Source: Panicum virgatum
Taxonomy: Eukaryota > Streptophyta > Magnoliopsida > Poales > Poaceae
Assembly: GCF_016808335.1 (NCBI RefSeq)
Contig: NC_053153.1
Coordinates: 31,007,590 to 31,071,589 of the forward strand
Direction of reading: 5' to 3'
Length of the DNA: 64,000 nucleotides
Of the stretch, positions 58,126-64,000 are shown in pieces; position 1 is the first letter of the stretch; every line of letters starts with the position of its first letter. The notes under the pieces are model-generated. The model ran no database searches. It saw only the letters and a list, made by a program, of their open reading frames with translations, and was not told the origin of the DNA. Position numbers and translations under genes: made by a program.

Positions 58126-58137
58126 AAGTGGGGTAGG
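58126..58137 (+). other. Element F polypurine tract
   Basis: AAGTGGGGTAGG followed by TT and the LTR start TGTAACATCCC. Confidence 0.82.
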
Positions 58138-58139
58138 TT

Positions 58140-59904
58140 TGTAACATCCCAAAATCCACCGAAATAAATCACACGCTAAAATTGTTTCGAAAGTTTTTCG
58201 TCGATGAGCTCGAACCATTTTCCCGCCCGATCTCCCGATCTTTCGAAGGACCCGATCCTGACATCTGAACCCCGCGGTCACATCCCTCTGTTCACCCTCG
58301 TCCCGCGCGTCACGCACAACCGCGCACGCATGACCGACGCCGCGTGTGGCCGACCGGGGCTGCGATCGCCGCCAGCGCGCGCTCAACCCCTTTTTTTCCT
58401 TTTTCCTTTTTCCCATTTTTTTCTTCTCTTTTTCTCTATTTCTTTTTATTATTTCCTTTTCTTTTCTCCTTTTTCCTTTTTCTCTTTTCTCTCTTTCTCT
58501 TTTCTTTCCCTCTCCTTCCTTCCCTCCCTCTCTCCTCCCTCGAGCGCAGCTCAGCCCGGCCTGCCCCTGCTCCGCACGCCCCGCTCCCGGCCTGCCCCTG
58601 CTCGCCTGCTCCCCTCCGCGCCACACACGCGCATGCGCACACGCACACGCACGCATGCGGCGCTCGGCGCGCCAAGCCGTGACGCCGCACCGCCCGCGCA
58701 CCCGCTTCCTCCTCCCTGGTGGAGCCACCCCGGTCCGCGCACGCCGCGCTGCTCACCCGCGTGCACGGTCCCGAGTCCTGCCCGCGCGCCGTACCCACGC
58801 GCTCTGCGTGCCCCGGACGCCCGCCGCACCGCTCACCGCTGCTCGACGCGTCCCGTCACCTGCCTCGCCGCGCCGCCCGCCGAGGGAACAGCGCCGCCGC
58901 GTCGCGACACGATTAAGTGACCGGAGCGCCATTAATGGCGCCCCGCGATGCTCGCTAGCCGGCCACCTGCCCTGCGTCGCTCCACCACCTTGCTCGGGCT
59001 ATAAAGCGACCCCCGCGCCGCTCCTCTGCCTCATAGTCACCTCCGCCACCTCGAACTCCCTCTCTTCTAGCTTGCAGCGCTGCCGCCGAGCACACTGCAG
59101 CCCGCCGCCGCCGCTCCCGTCGTCCCGCCTCCCCGCGTTGCCCCGGCCCAAGGTAGGGGGCGCACCGGGCACCTCCCTTCCTCCTCACCCTTCTTCCCAC
59201 TCCCTGGCCGCCGACGAGCTCTGCAATGCCGGCCCAGTGCCACCTGCCACCCGCTGCCGCCGGCCGTCGCGGCCAGGCCACCTCGGGCCGCCTCTGGCCC
59301 AGCTGCGGTCAGGGATCGGCCCCCCGCACCTCCCTCCTCCTTCCCCCTCGCTCCCGGCCGCCGCCATGGCCCTGGACGGCCGGATTGGCCGCCGCTGGCG
59401 CCGCTCGGCCCCCTCCCCTGTTCTGCGGTCGGGAGGAAGAAGAAGGGGGGCATATTAGCCCAAAACCCCCTCCCCTCTCTTTTATTTATTAAAGAGACCT
59501 TCCACCTTTGGCCCTTTTGCAAAGAAATCCCTAACCTTCATTATATTCACAACTAAACCCTTCCACCCTATAAACCTAATACTAAATAAGCCCCTACATC
59601 TTTTTAGATGCCCTGAACATTTCTATAAATTACAACTAAGTCCTTTTCTATTCCAAAACTATTTACAAATGAGCCTGAACCCTTATTTAACCCCTAAACC
59701 TCTATATAATCTATCATTTCATGCGCCAAACGAGCTCAGATCTACCTAAAACTTTACCACGCCTCTCATGACATAGTTTTGTCCATGACATTAGGAAACC
59801 GCCTGAAAATATTACTCCAAACTCCATATCTTAATTATTTCCGATACGAGCTCAACGATAAAACTTTTATTTATTTTTCTTGATTGTGTGTTTGTTTGTA
59901 TGCG
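58140..59904 (+). repeat. Element F 3' LTR, truncated at a mosaic junction
   Basis: Homologous to 33435-35172 including the polypyrimidine tract (about 58390-58543) and TATA box (59000-59006). At tttgtttgtatgc homology to the 5' LTR stops and element K sequence begins. Confidence 0.85.
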
Positions 59905-60069
59905 TCACCCGCCGCGAACTGCACTACCCTGTCCCCCTTTTTCTTGCACGCCAAGCCCCATCGCGGACCGCCTGGATGCGCTCCACGTCGCCCACGCCAA
60001 GCCCGTTCCATCCGTGCTGCTCCTCGGCGTCCGGGCCCGCCGCGAGCTCTCCACCCTAGCCGCACCGCC

Positions 60070-60076
60070 TATAAAG
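60070..60076 (+). promoter_or_regulatory. TATA box of element K LTR
   Basis: TATAAAG in accgccTATAAAGccagcc. With 59000-59006 it gives the mosaic LTR two promoters about 1.07 kb apart. Confidence 0.6.
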
Positions 60077-61720
60077 CCAGCCTGGGCCGCCACGGGAACC
60101 CTAGCTTGGGGAAATTTCCCCTTCCTACCACCACCGCTAGAGAAACAAAGCTAGAGAGAGAAGAAGAGGAGAACTCGCAGAGGAGGAGGAGGACCGCCGC
60201 CGCCACCGCGTCAAGAGTAAGGTGCTCGGAGCTGCCTTTCGAATCGTCACGACGCCGCACCCGTCTTCCCCAAGCCTGGCGGGTGAGCACCACCACTCCT
60301 TCCCGTCGCCGCACCGCGACGTAGCCACGCAGTCGCCGTTGCCAATCCTCCGCTGCGGGCCCGGAACGCCGGTGCCCCGCGCGCGTGCTCCTAGACCCCG
60401 CCGTGGCTCTGGAACAGCCCAGACGCCGCGCGCGCTCGAGCCCTGCTCCCTTGTCCCGCCGCCGTCGCGGTCCGGCCGTGCCTGGACTCGTTCGCTCGTG
60501 CCTGACCCCGCCGCCGCGGCCCAGGATCCCTGGACTCTGCAAACGCGCATTCCCGAACAAGCTAGAATAGCCCCGCGTCTCCAGCCTAGCCTTGCCACAC
60601 CTGGCCCACACCCAGCCATGCGACGAGCTTCTGTCCCGCCTCGCCCACGCACGGCTGCCTCACCATGGCCGCGTCGCCGTCTGCCTTGCCCACGCGCACA
60701 CGAGCACACGCCCTGTGCCTGAACACCGCACGTGCACCCGCACGCTGGCCACACCTTCGCCGTGCCCGGCCCCTGCCTTGCCTTGCCTGTTGGCCTGCCC
60801 AACCTCGCCACCGCGTCCTCTACCTAGCTTTGCCCTCCGCCGTCGAGTCCTCGCATCGCTGTCTGCTTGGCCGTCGCCCTTGCCTTAATCCGCCAGTCCT
60901 CTTCACGAGCCGTGTTCCGCCGTGCTGTGGCCATGCCTGACGCACGCGTGCGCCTCGCTCGTCATCCTTACCCTCTTCACCGTCGTGGCTCTGCTCACAA
61001 CCGCCATGGCTCTGCCGCCGGTTTGCCCTGACCACGACGAACCCGAGCCCGCCGCCTTGATCACGCCCTATGCTCGCTAGATCTCTGCCGCCGTTGCTGC
61101 TGGAAGCCATTGCCGTCAACGCCGGGAAGACGCACCGCCGTCGCCGCCTGGAGGCATCGCCGCCGCCGCCGCCCTTTTCTGTTCTGCGAGCTCGGGCACA
61201 CGCACACACACACGAGGAGCAGCTGCACCAGATCAAGCCCCGGCCGCACCAAATCCCATGGAGGGTGACAAGTGGACCCCACACACCAGTGAGAGGAGAA
61301 GAAGCCTGCTTGCGGGGCCAAGCCGTCAGCCATGGAGGAAAATGAAAAAGAAAAGAAGAGAAGGAAAGGGAGCGGGCCGCCAGTGCCGCGTCGGCCCAAG
61401 GCCGCCTGTGAAGAATAGGAAAAGAGAAAGAAGATGAGGAAGAAGAAGATGGGCCGCCAACCTCTACCAGCCCAGTAAGCCGAGCCGCGCACCCGAGCCG
61501 GCCTGCGAGCCGCTTCCTTAAGCCAGCCCATGTAACCGAGCCGCGGACCAGGCTGAGCCATGCCGAGATGTTGGTCCTCCGAGCCGGCCCAACATCTTTG
61601 AGCCCGTATACACCCCCTTGCCCTTTTTCTTTTTCTTTTACCAGGACCTGAAACGCGGGGCCCACTGGTTAGTGACCCAGTGCCGCTGACATGTGGACCC
61701 CACCAAGATGTGGACCCTGT

Positions 61721-61755
61721 TTGACCGTTGACTTGGTCAACGTTGACCAGGTCAA
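61721..61755. promoter_or_regulatory. Cluster of W-box cores in element K LTR
   Basis: TTGACC, TTGACT, GGTCAA, TTGACC and GGTCAA occur within 35 bp, in part as facing pairs. TTGAC is the WRKY-binding core. It lies downstream of the TATA box, so a promoter role is uncertain. Confidence 0.5.
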
Positions 61756-61816
61756 CGCTTACGTCATCAAAGGCCATGATGACATCAGCATTTGGCGGAC
61801 CCCGTGCTGGCATCAT

Positions 61817-61828
61817 GCTGACGTCAGC
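61817..61828. promoter_or_regulatory. Palindrome GCTGACGTCAGC (bZIP/TGA-type core)
   Basis: Perfect 12-bp palindrome containing TGACGTCA, the bZIP/TGA-factor core, 60 bp after the W-box cluster. Confidence 0.45.
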
Positions 61829-61830
61829 AG

Positions 61831-61863
61831 GACATGTGGCACCCTCTGGTGCTGCCACATGTC
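61831..61863. repeat. Inverted repeat GACATGTGGCA/TGCCACATGTC
   Basis: Perfect 11-bp arms with an 11-base loop; inner bases can extend the pairing. Flanked by tracts of gacgtcagc and cacacc. Confidence 0.7.
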
Positions 61864-63607
61864 ACACCGTGTGTTTTTCTTTTACGAAAATCCTTTTATT
61901 AATTCCAGAAATTGTTTTAAGCTTCAAAAAATCATAATAAATCAACTGGAGCTCCGAAAATTATGAAACTAGTTTCATAATTCTTCTAAAATCATGATCT
62001 ATGCGTTAGAGTAGGTTTAGTTGTGAGTTGGATCTTATTTGGGTAATTTTGTGCATTTTTGTACTTTGGCCCCTATAGTAATCTGTAATTACGATTAGGT
62101 CCTGCTGCTGAAGAGAAGACCGACGACCAGGACTACCAGGAGTCTCAGGAGTTCTACGAGGAGCACCCAGGATCACGCCCATCTATGATTTGAATTCCTA
62201 TTTAGGCATTGCTTGCTAGAAATGCTAGTGCTCTACTTGTGTGTATGTGATATAAGCCTGCACGGCCTACTTACCTATCCTATTCCTTGTACCCTATGAC
62301 TCCTTGATGGATTCTTGAATGCTTTGGCTACTATGTGAGAGATTGGGTATGGGAATGCCATGATATGATAGTCTTGCATGCTTGAGGACCCACTTTGTGA
62401 GGAGCCAGAGATAGGGCTTTTAGCGGGGGCAAGCTACTGGCCGGGAATGTGTATTGGGCACATTCTGGGGAGCACATGTGGTGGGTGCGGGAAGAGAAGG
62501 AGGGGCGATACCTGTTATGGGTGCCCAAGGAGAGGCTAGACCTGTTATGGGTGCCTTTGGCGGACCACTGCGGAGGACTGTGAGATGTGCTTGCCCGGCT
62601 CTTATGGACATATGTGGTATCTGGGATTTGTAGGACTTTTCGTGCACGCCACTTACCCACTGTGATGGTGGATCCGGTTCGAGCTAGCTATGCGCGTCAC
62701 CAGACCTGTCAGGAGTAGGGTAGTGTGGGGGAGGCCCGATGTTGGGGGAGCATGGGCGCTTGGTGGAACTTCAGATGGCAGGGGGAGAGCCACACAACTC
62801 CAGGGCGCCCCAACCACGAAGGGGTTGCATCCCAACCTGGGGGGACAGGAATGGTGCCGTAGCGGTTAGTCTTGTTTCGGTGCTTCGGAGACAGTTGGAG
62901 TAGCTTGCCGGCTGAATTCGGGGCGAGTGGGTACAGATGTACAACCCATGCAGGGTGAAATCTATACGTATAGCCGTATACTCGGACATGTACATTTTCC
63001 TACACTTCTGTTACTTCATTTAGAGTAGTAAACCCAGCTTTCTACCTCCCTCTAGTCCACTTCCCCCTGCGGAGTCAGCTGAGGTGCAAGGATAGGGAGT
63101 TCCTGCACCGACCTGGGATGGGTGAGAGACATGATTATGGATATGTGTAGATATTTATATACTTGTGCTTGCATAGGAAACCTCAGCCTATCCTTGGCTA
63201 CTTTTTATACCTTTGCATCCACTTAAAGCTTGCATACGGATGGTGACGTGAACCTATCCCGTCCTTGGGGATAGATTGGCAAGATGCAGGATCCGATTAG
63301 GGGTTCGACACCAACAACAACGGATAATACGATTGAAGCTTAGAAGCCCGTGCTACGCTCAAGTGCTGCCTGTGCTACCGCTTGCATTTTCGGTTTGTTC
63401 CATTTAGCCCAATGGGCTTGTAATAAATTCGTACTGCAGATCCTACAGATCATGTAATAATTAAATCCATGTTTGAACATATTTTAAGTGAGTATGAACT
63501 GATTTACTGCCTGAAATGAGTTCTGTATGTGATAGCTACTGATCCAGGGACTATCTCGACGATATAGGGATTCAGGTTCTTCTTTCGAAAACCCGGGTCG
63601 TTTCAGT

Positions 63608-63619
63608 TGGTATCAGAGC
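63608..63619 (+). other. Element K primer-binding site for initiator Met tRNA
   Basis: TGGTATCAGAGC, two bases after the LTR end. Confidence 0.88.
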
Positions 63620-64000
63620 ATACTTGACCGTAGCACGAGCCTTAGGACTGGCCGATAGGTCTAGGACACTCTATTCGACTCTTTCTACTTATTATACCTC
63701 CTTGAGCTATCAACTGCTACCTTTGACTCATCTTTCCTCATTCCTTGACTCGTTCTCTTACCTGCGCCGATGAAGTTTCTTACGAAGCCATTTTTGAGCA
63801 GAAGGAAGTGAACTCGGTTGATTCCCGAGAAACCCTGAACTTCATGGAGTAGAGACTACCCTTTGAAGCAATTGCGAAGTAACTAGATAGAAAAGTGTGC
63901 TAGATTAGGAATGTTTGATTGGTTGAGTGCTTGCATCTTAATTGCATCTTGCTTGCCTCTTACGATTCTTACCATTGAGTGTAGTAGATGGTTTCGTGCT
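63620..64000 (+). other. Element K internal leader
   Basis: Non-coding start of the body of element K, similar in style to the leaders of F and J (dispersed CTTTGACTC-type phrases). Gag would lie beyond the window edge. Confidence 0.6.

Larger units (their letters stand above)
33435..59904 (+). mobile_element. Element F: old Tekay-like gypsy retrotransposon with two extra ORFs, host to nested insertions
   Basis: 5' LTR 33435-36727, initiator-Met primer site 36730-36742, two accessory ORFs (36870-38733), gag start at 44033, gag-pol 53685-58120, polypurine tract 58126-58137 and 3' LTR from 58140. The LTRs begin TGTAACATCCC in both copies. Insertions G/H (38905-43909) and J (44116-53679) have perfect 5-bp target duplications inside it. 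The 3' LTR is homologous only to 59904, then switches to element K. At least eight nonsense codons and several indels in gag-pol show it is dead. The LTRs differ by about ten bases in the first 235. Confidence 0.88.
59905..63605 (+). repeat. Element K LTR, 5'-truncated
   Basis: GC-rich then AT-rich LTR-type sequence with its own TATA box, an acidic cassette at about 62110-62190 (EEKTDDQDYQESQEFYEEHPG), the shared motif at 62924-62985 and a CA end (gtttCA) at 63605 followed by a primer site. Its start (TG end) is absent. The open frames at 59884-61858 are not supported as genes. Confidence 0.72.

Noticed and set aside
58346..59458. A 370-codon open frame in the F 3' LTR
   Set aside because: Begins in the polypyrimidine tract (Phe/Ser runs) and runs across the TATA box; the other LTR copy does not keep the same frame. 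Compositional artefact.
60069..61858. Several 180-280-codon minus-strand frames in the K LTR
   Set aside because: Overlapping GC-rich frames without motifs, inside an LTR; no splice or start context favours any of them.

Overview
This window reads as intergenic, repeat-dominated DNA from a grass (Poaceae). The evidence is long GC-rich LTRs (3.2-3.8 kb) of Tekay/Del-type Ty3-gypsy elements with initiator-Met-tRNA primer sites, a Tat-lineage gypsy element with an antisense spliced ORF, a Maximus/SIRE-like copia LTR with CACCGGTTAAACCGACG-type repeats, a CACTA element and a gene-capturing DNA transposon. The species cannot be told. I find no intact ordinary host gene; host-like fragments (YUCCA, LRR) sit inside a transposon, and 1-1656 and 13464-14217 are unassigned.

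Layout. (A) 1657-13463: a complete but broken Tekay-like retrotransposon on the minus strand (LTRs 1657-4878 and 10246-13463). (B) 14218-21062: a tandem LTR-body-LTR-body-LTR array of a small gag/protease-only gypsy element; its second body is interrupted at 18763-19838 by a DNA transposon (P) carrying YUCCA-like and LRR-like fragments. (C) from 21063: a CACTA transposon end. Minus-strand CACTA genes reappear at 28084-30117 (Ptta/En-Spm ORF2) and 33065-33434 (TNP2 C-terminus), so much of 21063-33434 is probably one shattered CACTA element. It is interrupted by (D) a Tat-lineage gypsy fragment, minus strand, 21354-25745, with an intact spliced antisense ORF, and (E) a hAT transposase remnant, 25883-27734. 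(F) 33435-59904: an old Tekay-like retrotransposon, plus strand, with two extra tandem ORFs before gag. It is interrupted by (G) a solo LTR, 38905-43909 (TSD tttgt), which itself contains (H) a copia solo LTR, 39829-41433 (TSD tactc), and by (J) a young non-autonomous LTR element, 44116-53679 (TSD cagaa), inside gag. (K) 59905-64000: another gypsy LTR, truncated at its start, fused to the 3' LTR of F and followed by its own primer site; it runs off the window.

Age order from nesting and by-eye LTR comparison: F (about 4% between LTRs in a sampled stretch) is older than A (about 3% in a sampled stretch), and J (about 32 mismatches in 3792 bp) is youngest. Observations most worth pursuing: the duplicated pre-gag ORFs of F, one with two KxTQT/TQT-type LC8 motifs; the rule that accessory and gag ORFs begin at a 3' splice site; short acidic exon-like cassettes inside the LTRs of several families; the mosaic LTR at 59904; and an Asp-to-Asn change in the integrase triad of A.
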